This document shows, piece by piece, positions 21,423 to 30,822 of a stretch of DNA of 64,000 nt (positions are counted from its first letter, which is position 1; each line of letters begins with the position of its first letter). The stretch is from Bacteroidota bacterium (GTDB lineage: Bacteria; Bacteroidota; Bacteroidia; Flavobacteriales; Flavobacteriaceae). Under the pieces are notes generated by a model. It made no database searches. It was given only the letters and a program-made list of their open reading frames with translations, and had not been told where the DNA came from. The stretch lies in assembly GCA_024280635.1 (NCBI GenBank), contig JAJRPS010000065.1, positions 76,602-140,601 of the forward strand, given 5' to 3'. The translations under genes were made by a program, and so were the position numbers.

Positions 21423-22457
21423 TTAGGGACCAGGATTTGGATTCAAACTATGTACGGCTTCAATTTCTGTTAAAATTTCTTCTGATAAATCAACATGAAT
21501 ACTTTCAATATTTTCTTGTAGCTGACTCATTTTTGTAGCTCCAATAATGTTACTGGTTACAAACGGTTGTTGGTTTACAAAGGCTAGCGCCAAATGTGTA
21601 GCGCTAATATTGTGTTTTTTAGCAATCGCTACATATTTTGCAATTGCTTTGGTGGCTTGCTCACTAGAATACCTGCTGTATCTTGGAAACAAACTAACCC
21701 TACCCACCGTGTTTTTATCTTCTAAATATTTACCAGAAAGTGTTCCGAATGCTAATGGAGAATAGGCTAGCAGCCCAATATTTTCTCGCATTGATATTTC
21801 TGATAATCCGTATTCATAGGTTCTGTTTAATAAGGAATATGGGTTTTGTATGGTTTGCATACGTGGTAATCCTGTTTTTGAAGCTTCTAAAAATTTCATC
21901 ACTCCATAAGGCGTTTCATTAGATAAACCAACATGTCTTATTTTGCCTTCCTGTACAAAATCTTTTAAAACCGATAGAATCGATTCAAAATTATCTTGCC
22001 ATTTTTCATTGGTGTCGTGTACATAATTGCGTTGCCCAAAAATATTTACATTACGTTCTGGCCAATGCAATTGATACAAGTCTATATAATCGGTTTGTAG
22101 GCGTTTTAAACTGTGCTCTAAAGCCAATCGTAAAATTTTAGGACTGTAACTTAAATCGTCACGAATCCAATCCATTCCTCTATTGGGACCTGCAATTTTA
22201 GATGCTAAAACAATTTCTTCTCTATTCTTGTTTTTTGCAAACCAACTACCTATATATTCCTCCGTTTTACCGCAAGTAGCAGCACTTGGAGGTACAGCAT
22301 ACATTTCGGCAGTGTCAATAAAGTTCACACCTTTACTTAGCGCGTAATTTAGTTGATCATGTGCATCTGCTTCGGTATTTTGATTACCGAATGTCATGGT
22401 ACCTAAACAAATTTTACTTACTTTAATGTTAGTATTTGATAGTGTTGTATATTTCAT
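21423..22457 (-). CDS. NADP(H)-dependent aldo/keto reductase (Tas-like)
   Basis: MKYTTLSNTNIKVSKICLGTMTFG, FIDTAEMYAVPP, YIDLYQLHWPERNVNIFGQ. Confidence 0.93.
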   Translation of the reverse strand: MKYTTLSNTNIKVSKICLGTMTFGNQNTEADAHDQLNYALSKGVNFIDTAEMYAVPPSAATCGKTEEYIGSWFAKNKNREEIVLASKIAGPNRGMDWIRDDLSYSPKILRLALEHSLKRLQTDYIDLYQLHWPERNVNIFGQRNYVHDTNEKWQDNFESILSVLKDFVQEGKIRHVGLSNETPYGVMKFLEASKTGLPRMQTIQNPYSLLNRTYEYGLSEISMRENIGLLAYSPLAFGTLSGKYLEDKNTVGRVSLFPRYSRYSSEQATKAIAKYVAIAKKHNISATHLALAFVNQQPFVTSNIIGATKMSQLQENIESIHVDLSEEILTEIEAVHSLNPNPGP

Positions 22458-22463
22458 TTTATA

Positions 22464-22483
22464 ATGCCCGCGCAGGCGGGTAT
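22464..22483. repeat. GC-rich palindromic repeat, copy 1
   Basis: ATGCCCGCGCAGGCGGGTAT; minus strand ATACCCGC-CTGC-GCGGGCAT, immediately upstream of the minus-strand ATG at 22457. Confidence 0.8.
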
Positions 22484-22539
22484 CTTTTTAAAATTGATGC
22501 AACATGATCTTCGTGTTGCGTTAGGCTATTGCTTCGTGA

Positions 22540-23544
22540 TTATTTTACTTCGTTTAGTAGTTTGGTTACTTCGTCTAATTTTGGAGTTAAAATCACTTCA
22601 ATTCTACGATTTTTTGCTTTTCCTTCTGCGGTATCATTACTAGTAATAGGTGCATATTCACTTCTTCCGGCAGCCGTTAAACTTTCGGGATTGATGTTTT
22701 TGTTTTTTTGTAAAATAGCAACAATTGCTGTTGCGCGTTTGGTAGATAAATCCCAGTTGTTTGCAATTTCTCCTTTTCCTTTCAAAGCATCATTATCGGT
22801 ATGCCCTTCTATAAGAACTTTAATTTCTGGGTTTTGTGCTAAAACAGTTCCTAATTGGGTAACGGCTTTAATACCTTCTGTACCAACTTTCCAGCTTCCT
22901 GATTGAAATAATAATTTATTTTCCATAGAAACGTACACTTTTCCGTTGCGTTGTTCTACGGTTAACCCTTTTCCTTCAAAATGAGTTAAGGCTTTTGAAA
23001 TGGCATTTTTTAAGCGTTTCATGTTCGCATCTTTTGCTGCTAATGCATTTTCTAGTTCGTTTACACGTTTAGATCTGGCAGCTAAAGTTGCTTGTAATTC
23101 GTCTGCTTTTTGAGCACGCATGTCCAATTCTTTTTGCAAATCAGCCAAACGTTTGCTTTCGGCAGTTAATGCTTTTTCTTTATCCTCTAATTGTTGTAAT
23201 AGTGCTTTGTTTTTTGCTGATGTTTGTGCAATAGCAGTGTTACTACTTTGCTCTAACTTTTTATAAGCTGCTTTTAGCTCGTTACGCATTTTTTCTAAGT
23301 CGGCTAAATTGCTTGCTAAAGTAGCTTTGTCTCCTTTTAGCTTTTCTAAAATGGCTTGAGCATTTGCTAAATCGGTAGTTAATTTAGCTTTCTCTTCTTG
23401 GCAATCTTTGTTTTTATCGGCAATGGCACGTTTTTCTTTTTTCAATTTGGCGTATCTGCTTTCTAATTCGGTAAAATCTTTTTTAGATACACAAGATGTG
23501 ATGCTTAATACTGATATTGCTGCTAAAATTATTGTTTTTTTCAT
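22540..23544 (-). CDS. OmpA family lipoprotein/peptidoglycan-binding protein with coiled-coil
   Basis: SITSC lipobox, long coiled coil, C-terminal OmpA (KVLIEGHTDNDALKG...LSTKRATAIVAIL...GRSEYAPI...NRRIEVILTP). Start at internal ATG 23544 rather than the GTG at 23559. Confidence 0.93.
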   Translation of the reverse strand: MKKTIILAAISVLSITSCVSKKDFTELESRYAKLKKEKRAIADKNKDCQEEKAKLTTDLANAQAILEKLKGDKATLASNLADLEKMRNELKAAYKKLEQSSNTAIAQTSAKNKALLQQLEDKEKALTAESKRLADLQKELDMRAQKADELQATLAARSKRVNELENALAAKDANMKRLKNAISKALTHFEGKGLTVEQRNGKVYVSMENKLLFQSGSWKVGTEGIKAVTQLGTVLAQNPEIKVLIEGHTDNDALKGKGEIANNWDLSTKRATAIVAILQKNKNINPESLTAAGRSEYAPITSNDTAEGKAKNRRIEVILTPKLDEVTKLLNEVK

Positions 23545-23550
23545 ATTTAT

Positions 23551-23570
23551 TACCCGCACAGGCGGGTATC
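23551..23570. repeat. GC-rich palindromic repeat, copy 2
   Basis: TACCCGCACAGGCGGGTATC; minus strand GATACCCGC-CTGT-GCGGGTA with a perfect 7-bp stem (TACCCGC/GCGGGTA). Confidence 0.8.
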
Positions 23571-23604
23571 GGTTTTAATTTATAATTCTTTTTTTTAATA
23601 TCGC

Positions 23605-24369
23605 TTAGCGATCTATTTCCACTACTATTGGGCAATGGTCTGAATGTTTGGCTTCAGGTAAAATGTATGCTCGTTTTAACCTTTCTTTTAATGGCTCTGA
23701 AACCATGGCATAATCCAATCGCCATCCTTTGTTGTTGTTTCGGGCGTTTGCACGATAACTCCACCAACTGTATTGATGCGGTTCACTATTAAAATAACGA
23801 AACGAATCAATAAAACCATTGTTGATGAAATTGCCTATCCATTTGCGTTCTTCGGGCAAAAAACCTGAAGTTTTTTGTAGCCCTTTCGGATTGTGAATGT
23901 CAATTTCTTGATGACAAATGTTATAATCGCCACAGATAATTAAATTCGAAATTTCTTTTTTCAACTCGGTAATATAGTTTTGAAAATCATCCATATACTT
24001 GAATTTGAACTCCAAACGAGCATCATTGGTGCCAGAAGGTAAATACAAACTCATGATGGAAATGTCATCAAAATCGATACGTAAATTTCGACCTTCAAAA
24101 TCCATATAATCAATACCTGTACCATATTCAACATGGTTAGGTTTGGTTTTGGATAAAATGGCAACGCTAGAGTATCCTTTTTTTTTGGCACTATACCAAT
24201 AATGATACGGATATCCAGCATCTTCAAAAACAGTTAAATCCAACTGTTCTTTATGGGCTTTGGTTTCTTGAATGCAAATAACATCGGGGTTTGCTTGTTG
24301 CAACCACTCAATGAATCCTTTTTTTAAGGCGGCACGAATACCGTTTACATTATAAGATATTATTTTCAT
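23605..24369 (-). CDS. xth: exodeoxyribonuclease III (xth family)
   Basis: MKIISYNVNGIRAALKKGFIEWLQQANPDVICIQETKA ... WRLDYAMVSEPL...SDHCPIVVEI. Confidence 0.95.
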   Translation of the reverse strand: MKIISYNVNGIRAALKKGFIEWLQQANPDVICIQETKAHKEQLDLTVFEDAGYPYHYWYSAKKKGYSSVAILSKTKPNHVEYGTGIDYMDFEGRNLRIDFDDISIMSLYLPSGTNDARLEFKFKYMDDFQNYITELKKEISNLIICGDYNICHQEIDIHNPKGLQKTSGFLPEERKWIGNFINNGFIDSFRYFNSEPHQYSWWSYRANARNNNKGWRLDYAMVSEPLKERLKRAYILPEAKHSDHCPIVVEIDR

Positions 24370-24533
24370 GTTTATTTTCTGAAAAATTAATGGCTAAAAT
24401 AAACAAGTCTTACTTAAAAACAGACTTTTTTGGGTGTTAAATATTTTATAAAATTACAGACAAGGGCGCATTTTGTTTTTTTAGTATATTTATACTTGAA
24501 TTTCTCCTCATAAAACACTAATTTCGCTTAACG

Positions 24534-24599
24534 CCGAATATAAATAACCTGTACCAACTTATTCGGAATTAAAACGGATTCATGTTCTTAATAAGTTGG
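24534..24599 (+). repeat. two overlapping, mutually exclusive inverted repeats upstream of the MBOAT gene
   Basis: CCGAAT (24534-24539)/ATTCGG (24561-24566) and CCAACTTATT (24554-24563)/AATAAGTTGG (24590-24599) share bases 24561-24563. Confidence 0.6.
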
Positions 24600-24657
24600 C
24601 TTTAATTTAAAAACGAAAAAATAATGAAAACTACGAACATTAAACAAGAAATAATAA

Positions 24658-26106
24658 ATGCTTTTTAACTCAATAGATTTTGCAATATTTTTACCGATAG
24701 TATTTTTACTTTATTGGTTTGTTGCTAATAAAAAATTAAAATTTCAAAACTTTCTAATTGTTGTTGCAAGTTATGTGTTTTATGGCTGGTGGGATTGGAG
24801 ATTTTTATCACTTATTTTATTTAGCACACTAGTTGATTATGCAATAGGTCGAAAATTATTAAATGAAGAAAACCAAACCAAAAGAAAGATACTACTTTGG
24901 ACAAGTTTAGTTGTTAATCTTGGTTTCCTTGGTTTTTTTAAATATTATAACTTCTTCTTAGACAATTTTGTAGAAGCATTTAGTTTCTTTGGATACCCAA
25001 TAAATCCACAAGGATTGAATATTATTTTACCCGTTGGAATTAGTTTTTATACTTTTCAAACGCTTAGTTACACTATTGATGTTTATAGAAAGAAACTTGA
25101 ACCAACCAAAAATTTTATTGCTTTTATGGCATTTGTAAGTTTCTTTCCTCAATTAGTTGCTGGTCCAATTGAAAGAGCAACTAATTTATTACCGCAGTTT
25201 TACAAAAAAAGAAATTTTGAATATGACAGGGCAGTAGATGGATTAAGACAGATATTGTGGGGATTGTTTAAGAAAATTGTAATTGCAGACAATGCAGCAC
25301 AATTAGCAAATGAAATATTTAACAATTCAGCAGACTATTCGGGTAGTACATTGGTTTTAGGTGCTTTATTTTTCACATTTCAAATTTATGGTGACTTCTC
25401 GGGTTATTCAGATATAGCAATTGGAACATCAAGATTATTTGGATTTAATTTAATGCAAAACTTTAATTTCCCATATTTTTCAAGAGATATTGCAGAATTT
25501 TGGAGACGTTGGCATATTTCTTTATCCACTTGGTTTAGAGATTATCTATATATTCCATTAGGTGGTAGTCGTGGCAGCACTTGGATGAAAGTTAGAAATA
25601 CATTTATAATATTTGTAGTAAGTGGATTTTGGCATGGTGCAAATTGGACTTTTATAGCTTGGGGCGCTTTGAATGCTTTGTATTTTATGCCTTTATTATT
25701 GCTTGGTAAAAATAGAGTAAACACTGATACAGTTGCTGAAGGAAAATATTTACCTTCGCTCAAAGAGTTTTTTCAAATAGGAATTACATTTGGCTTAACT
25801 ATTTTGGCTTGGGTGTTTTTTAGAGCTGAAAACATCAGTCATGCTTTTACTTATTTATCAACTATTTTTTCAAAATCTTTAATTTCTATTCCTCATTTTC
25901 AAGGTATGGGACACGGTTTAGAAACGATTATTTTAATAATGATTTTCATGATTGTAGAATGGATAGGTAGAAACGAACAATTTGCAATTGAAAAATTGGG
26001 TTTTCAGTGGAAAAGACGATATAGGTATGTTTTATATTACTCTATTATTATGATAATCTATTTATACGGAGGAGAACAACAACAATTTATTTATTTTCAA
26101 TTTTAA
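24658..26106 (+). CDS. MBOAT family O-acyltransferase (AlgI-like)
   Basis: MLFNSIDFAIFLPIVFLLYWF, FFKYYNFF, LPVGISFYTFQTLSYTIDVYR, FWRRWHISLSTWFRDYLYIPLGGSR, GFWHGANWTFI. Confidence 0.95.
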   Translation: MLFNSIDFAIFLPIVFLLYWFVANKKLKFQNFLIVVASYVFYGWWDWRFLSLILFSTLVDYAIGRKLLNEENQTKRKILLWTSLVVNLGFLGFFKYYNFFLDNFVEAFSFFGYPINPQGLNIILPVGISFYTFQTLSYTIDVYRKKLEPTKNFIAFMAFVSFFPQLVAGPIERATNLLPQFYKKRNFEYDRAVDGLRQILWGLFKKIVIADNAAQLANEIFNNSADYSGSTLVLGALFFTFQIYGDFSGYSDIAIGTSRLFGFNLMQNFNFPYFSRDIAEFWRRWHISLSTWFRDYLYIPLGGSRGSTWMKVRNTFIIFVVSGFWHGANWTFIAWGALNALYFMPLLLLGKNRVNTDTVAEGKYLPSLKEFFQIGITFGLTILAWVFFRAENISHAFTYLSTIFSKSLISIPHFQGMGHGLETIILIMIFMIVEWIGRNEQFAIEKLGFQWKRRYRYVLYYSIIMIIYLYGGEQQQFIYFQF

Positions 26107-26115
26107 AGTGGTTTT

Positions 26116-27066
26116 ATGAACAAATTTATATCAAAACTGTTTCTTTTTATATTACCTTTTATTTTGGCTTTTTTTTCAATGGAGTTACTATTACGAAAGA
26201 TACCAAATGATTATAGATACAAATCGGAATATTTATCTAGTAATTCAGATAATATTTCTAAATTGTTTTTAGGTAGTTCTCATTCATATTTTGGTATTAA
26301 CCCAGATTTTATCTCAGGAAATGCATTTAATGCAAGCCATATCTCACAATCAATTGATATAGACTATGAAATTATTAAAAAATATGATAATTGGGATGAT
26401 TTAAAATTTATAATAATTCCAATTGATTATTTTACATTATTTTCAAGATTATCAAATGGAGTAGAATATTGGAGAATAAAAAATTACAATTTGTATTACA
26501 ATATGAATTTGTCAAATAAACTATCTGATAACTTTGAATTGCCAAATTCAAGTTTAAAATCTAATTTACAAAGAATATCCTCCTACTATATTAAAGGAAA
26601 CTCTTCATTAACTTGTTCTAAATTTGGTTTTGGTACTAACTATACTGATACTTTAGATTTAGTAAAAACATGAGAAACTGCTGCTCTAAGACATACTCAA
26701 CAAGATTTATCTTTATTAAACAAAAATTTAAAAATATTAGAAGATATTGTACAATATGCACTAAAAAATAATGTGGAAGTATTATTTTATACAAGTCCAG
26801 CCTATAAAACATATGTTTCTAACTTAAACAAAAAACAACTTGATTTAACGATAAAAACAGTATCCAAAATAGCATCTATTTATAAAAACTGTACCTATTT
26901 CAACTTACTTCAAGATAGAAATTTTACATCGATTGATTTTAGAGATGCAGACCACTTAAATCATAAAGGAGCAAAAAAATTATCGCTAATAATTAATGAT
27001 TTATTATCTGATTTAGAAGTTCGAAATCACAATAAAGCGCATAAATCATTGGGCAATAATAAGTGA
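26116..27066 (+). pseudogene. SGNH-like acyltransferase partner of the MBOAT protein, interrupted by in-frame TGA (26671-26673)
   Basis: ORF 26116-26673 and ORF 26773-27066 are in the same frame; sequence between them is open (ETAALRHTQQDLSLLNKNLKILEDIVQYALKNNVEVLFYTSPAYK). GSSHSYFG (block I-like) lies before the stop; DADHLNHKGAKKLS (Asp-x-x-His-like) lies after it. Confidence 0.8.
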
Positions 27067-27154
27067 TAAATCGAAAATGAAGCACTTTTAAATCTGCAAA
27101 TACACTTGTGTAGAACGCTCTAAGCCAAATCTTTCAAAAAAATAAGCACTTCAC

Positions 27155-28708
27155 CTATAATGTAGCAATAGCTTTTTCGGCACATTTTTCACCATCAATA
27201 GCAGCAGAAATAATCCCTCCTGCATAACCAGCACCTTCACCACAAGGATACAAACCTTTAATTTGTAAATGCTCAAAAGTAATTTTATCTCTGGGTATGC
27301 GTACAGGAGATGAAGTACGTGATTCGGGCGCATGTAAAACGGCATCATTGGTTAAATAACCACGCATGGTTTTGCCAAATGCTTTGAATCCTTCTCGCAA
27401 GGTTTCATGTATGAATTTAGGAAAAACCGTTCGTAAATCGACAGATGTTATCCCTGGAGCATAAGAGGTTTTAGGTAAACTGCTGGATATTTTATTTTGT
27501 GTAAAATCGACCATGCGTTGTGCGGGTGCAGTTTGGGTTTTACCACCTTCTAAAAAGGCTTGTTGCTCTATTTGTTTTTGAAATTCCAATCCTGCAAGCG
27601 GTCCAAATTTTTGAAAAGGCGCAAAATCTTCTAAGCGTAATTCTACTACAATCCCTGAATTTGAAGTGGGTTGATCTCGTTTTGAGGGTGACCATCCGTT
27701 GGTAACAATTTCTCCAGGAGCAGTAGCACAAGGGGCAATTACACCACCAGGGCACATGCAAAAAGAGTACATGCCACGTCCGTTTACTTGCTTTACAATA
27801 CTGTATGGAGCAGGTGGTAAATACTCGCCACGGGTTTCGCATTTGTATTGTATTTGATCTATTAAATTTTGACTGTGCTCAATACGCACCCCTAAAGCAA
27901 AAGGTTTTGCTTCAATAAAAATTTCTTTTAGGTGGAGTAATTCGTAAATATCTCTAGCCGAATGACCTGTAGCTAAAATTAACTTTTTACTGGCATATTT
28001 ATCTCCATTTTGTAAGGTAACTCCTGAAATTTCTTCGTTTTTTATTATTATATCAGTAACACGTGCATTAAAAATCACTTCGCCACCGTTTTCAATAATG
28101 GTATTTCTAATATCAGCAATAATTTTAGGTAGCTTGTTGGTGCCTATATGTGGGTGTGCATCAATTCGTATTTTTGGAGTCGCTCCAAAACCAACGAGTA
28201 AATCTAAAATCCGATTGACATCTCCTCTTTTTTTAGAGCGTGTGTAGAGTTTTCCGTCGGAATAGGTTCCTGCGCCACCTTCGCCAAAACAATAATTAGA
28301 ATCGGGGTTTACAACATGATCTTGATTGATTGCTTTTAAATCTCGCCTGCGTGCTTGTACATCTTTACCACGTTCTAAAACAATGGGTTTTTTTCCCAAT
28401 TCAATACAACGCAATGCAGCAAATAAACCTGCGGGACCTGCGCCAACAATGAGTATTTCTTCTTGGTTGCTTACATTTTTATAATTGGGTAAATCAATTG
28501 TTTTTTGCACAAATTCTTCATTGGTGAATACCAAAACTTTTAAATTAATTTTGGTTGCTTTTTGGCGTGCATCAATAGAGCGTTTTAAAATTTCTATATG
28601 TGTAATTTCTGATATTGGAATACCACTAAAACGTGCTACTTTTTTAGTTAATAATTCTGTTGTTGCGGCTTCTTTTGGCGAAACGACTAATTGAAATTGG
28701 TGTTGCAT
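27155..28708 (-). CDS. FAD-dependent dehydrogenase (COG2509-like)
   Basis: ILIVGAGPAGLFAALRCIELGKKPIVLERG, GEGGAGTYSDGKLYTR, MCPGGVIAPCAT, GLYPCGEGAGYAGGIISAAIDG. Confidence 0.93.
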   Translation of the reverse strand: MQHQFQLVVSPKEAATTELLTKKVARFSGIPISEITHIEILKRSIDARQKATKINLKVLVFTNEEFVQKTIDLPNYKNVSNQEEILIVGAGPAGLFAALRCIELGKKPIVLERGKDVQARRRDLKAINQDHVVNPDSNYCFGEGGAGTYSDGKLYTRSKKRGDVNRILDLLVGFGATPKIRIDAHPHIGTNKLPKIIADIRNTIIENGGEVIFNARVTDIIIKNEEISGVTLQNGDKYASKKLILATGHSARDIYELLHLKEIFIEAKPFALGVRIEHSQNLIDQIQYKCETRGEYLPPAPYSIVKQVNGRGMYSFCMCPGGVIAPCATAPGEIVTNGWSPSKRDQPTSNSGIVVELRLEDFAPFQKFGPLAGLEFQKQIEQQAFLEGGKTQTAPAQRMVDFTQNKISSSLPKTSYAPGITSVDLRTVFPKFIHETLREGFKAFGKTMRGYLTNDAVLHAPESRTSSPVRIPRDKITFEHLQIKGLYPCGEGAGYAGGIISAAIDGEKCAEKAIATL

Positions 28709-28899
28709 GCTTTATATATTTATGGCGAAGATAATATTTATAATTCAGTCAATATTCTTTCTGTAAAAATATTGCTATAAAATGATGCGATGCAAGTATT
28801 ATTTATATCTTTGGTCACAGAGCGACAGCCATAAAAAACAAACCTTTATGTAGATTTTAGAATAGTTATTAACGTTTTTTTTAGCAGATTTATTTACTT

Positions 28900-30822
28900 A
28901 TGAATTTTCAAAACCCGAACATCCTCTATGCATTATTTGCCTTAGTCATCCCGATTATAGTGCATCTTTTTCAGCTTCGTAAGTTTAAGAAAACACCGTT
29001 TACCAATGTAAAATTTTTGCAAGAACTGGTGTTGCAAACCCGTAAAAGTTCACAAATAAAAAAGTGGCTACTTTTAGTAACGCGTATGCTAATATTTACC
29101 TGTATTGTTTTGGCTTTTGCACAACCTTATTTTAATAAAAAAACACGTATAAATGAAGAAAAGGAAACTATAGTTTATTTGGATAATTCTTTTAGCATGC
29201 AAGCAAAAGGTGTAAACGGAGAGCTGTTTAAAATTGCTGTACAAGAGTTGTTACAACATTTTAATAATGACGAAAAAATTACGGTGCTTACCAATACCAA
29301 AACCTATAAAAACACGACGCTATCGGCAATAAAAAATGATTTGATAGCCTTGAAGTATTCGCCTACACAATTGCCGTATAAAACAGTAGTTTTAAAAGCA
29401 AAACAATTATTTGATGTTAAAAAAAATGCTGTAAAACGATTGTTGATGATTTCTGATTTCCAGAAAACAAATGCATTAGATACTTCTTTTTTTAGCACAA
29501 ATTACAATGCAAATTTAATACAAGTTGCTCCGGTATCGGTAAAAAATGTGCGTATTGATTCGGCCTATTTTAGTACTAAAAATACGAATACAATAACGCT
29601 TAATGTGATGTTAGCGCAGCAATCATCCGAAGAAAAAAACATTCCAATATCGGTATTTAACAACGATACTTTAATTAGTAAAACATCGGTTTTGATGTCA
29701 AAATTAAAGGATATTGTTCCGTTTGATTTGCCTTTAAATAAAGCTTTAAATTTAAAAATTACTATTGACGATGGTAATTTAGGTTTTGATAATACCTTAT
29801 ATATTACTAAAAACATTCCTGAAAAGCTGCAAGTATTAACAATTGGTACAGCGGAGAATAATCGGTTTTTAGCAAAAATATTTACGGAAGATGAATTTGT
29901 ATTTACACAAAATACGCCTAAAAATATAGCGTATAATGCATTTGAAAATCAGCATTTAATTGTGTGGAATGAAATTGAAAATCCGTCAGCAGCATTGGTT
30001 CAAAACACCAATCAATTTACTGAAAATGGGGGAGTAGTGGTTTGTATACCTGCAATAAAAATAAATACTACGGTGTATAATACTTTAGTGTCTTCTGTCT
30101 TTAAAGCCGAAAACACAAATAAAACACGCTTGACAAAAATTAATTTTTCACATCCTATTTTTAGTCAAGTTTTTGAAAAGAAGATTGCTAATTTTCAGTT
30201 TCCAACTTTTAAAAAACACTATGAGCTGCAAAATTATCAATCGGTTATTTTGAGTTTAGAAAATGGGAATCCGCTTTTGGTAAAAAAAGGGAATTACTAT
30301 ATTTTTTCGGCAGCATTAAATACTGATAATTCCAATATAAAACAAGCGCCATTAGTAGTGCCAACACTTTATAATATAGCAAAAAGCAGTTTAAAAAGCA
30401 ATACGAAGTACTATACAATTGGAAAGCAAAATCATATTGATATAGCTGTAAAATTGAATAAAGACGCCGTTTTACACCTTACAAAAAGTAATTTTGATTT
30501 TATCCCGTTACAGCAAATAAAAGCAAATAAAGTAAGTATTGAAACGGAAGAAAACCCAACACAAGCAGGTATTTATACGGTTACAAATGCTCCTGGAAAC
30601 GATGTGTTATTGGCGTATAATTACGATAGAAACGAAAGCATTTTGGAATATTACAATCTTGAAAAGTTAAAAAACAAATATATTAGTAACAGTACATCCG
30701 TAGCTAAGAGTATTGAAAAAATAAATTCAATGCATAAAGTGTCTTCTGTTTGGAAATGGTTTGTTATTTTTGCGGTAGCGTTTTTACTTATTGAACTACT
30801 CATTTTAAAATATTTTAAATGA
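28900..30822 (+). CDS. BatA/double-TM domain (vWA-like) membrane protein
   Basis: MNFQNPNILYALFALVIPIIVHLFQLRKFKKTPFTNVKFLQEL, C-terminal TM; overlaps pyrC-like gene by 4 nt. Confidence 0.85.
   Translation: MNFQNPNILYALFALVIPIIVHLFQLRKFKKTPFTNVKFLQELVLQTRKSSQIKKWLLLVTRMLIFTCIVLAFAQPYFNKKTRINEEKETIVYLDNSFSMQAKGVNGELFKIAVQELLQHFNNDEKITVLTNTKTYKNTTLSAIKNDLIALKYSPTQLPYKTVVLKAKQLFDVKKNAVKRLLMISDFQKTNALDTSFFSTNYNANLIQVAPVSVKNVRIDSAYFSTKNTNTITLNVMLAQQSSEEKNIPISVFNNDTLISKTSVLMSKLKDIVPFDLPLNKALNLKITIDDGNLGFDNTLYITKNIPEKLQVLTIGTAENNRFLAKIFTEDEFVFTQNTPKNIAYNAFENQHLIVWNEIENPSAALVQNTNQFTENGGVVVCIPAIKINTTVYNTLVSSVFKAENTNKTRLTKINFSHPIFSQVFEKKIANFQFPTFKKHYELQNYQSVILSLENGNPLLVKKGNYYIFSAALNTDNSNIKQAPLVVPTLYNIAKSSLKSNTKYYTIGKQNHIDIAVKLNKDAVLHLTKSNFDFIPLQQIKANKVSIETEENPTQAGIYTVTNAPGNDVLLAYNYDRNESILEYYNLEKLKNKYISNSTSVAKSIEKINSMHKVSSVWKWFVIFAVAFLLIELLILKYFK

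Noticed and set aside
22499-22519. GCAACA/TGTTGC small hairpin next to palindrome copy 1
   Set aside because: Short stem without a convincing T-run; may be a weak terminator of the OmpA gene, not enough to claim.
26671-26673. TGA as selenocysteine codon
   Set aside because: No SECIS-like hairpin evident right after the codon, the position is between catalytic blocks rather than at a redox motif, and no sel genes are seen in the window. A nonsense mutation or error is simpler.
28806-28813. TATCTTTG upstream of the BatA gene as a promoter
   Set aside because: No TTTG at the required 19-nt spacing; a -7-like octamer alone is common in AT-rich DNA.
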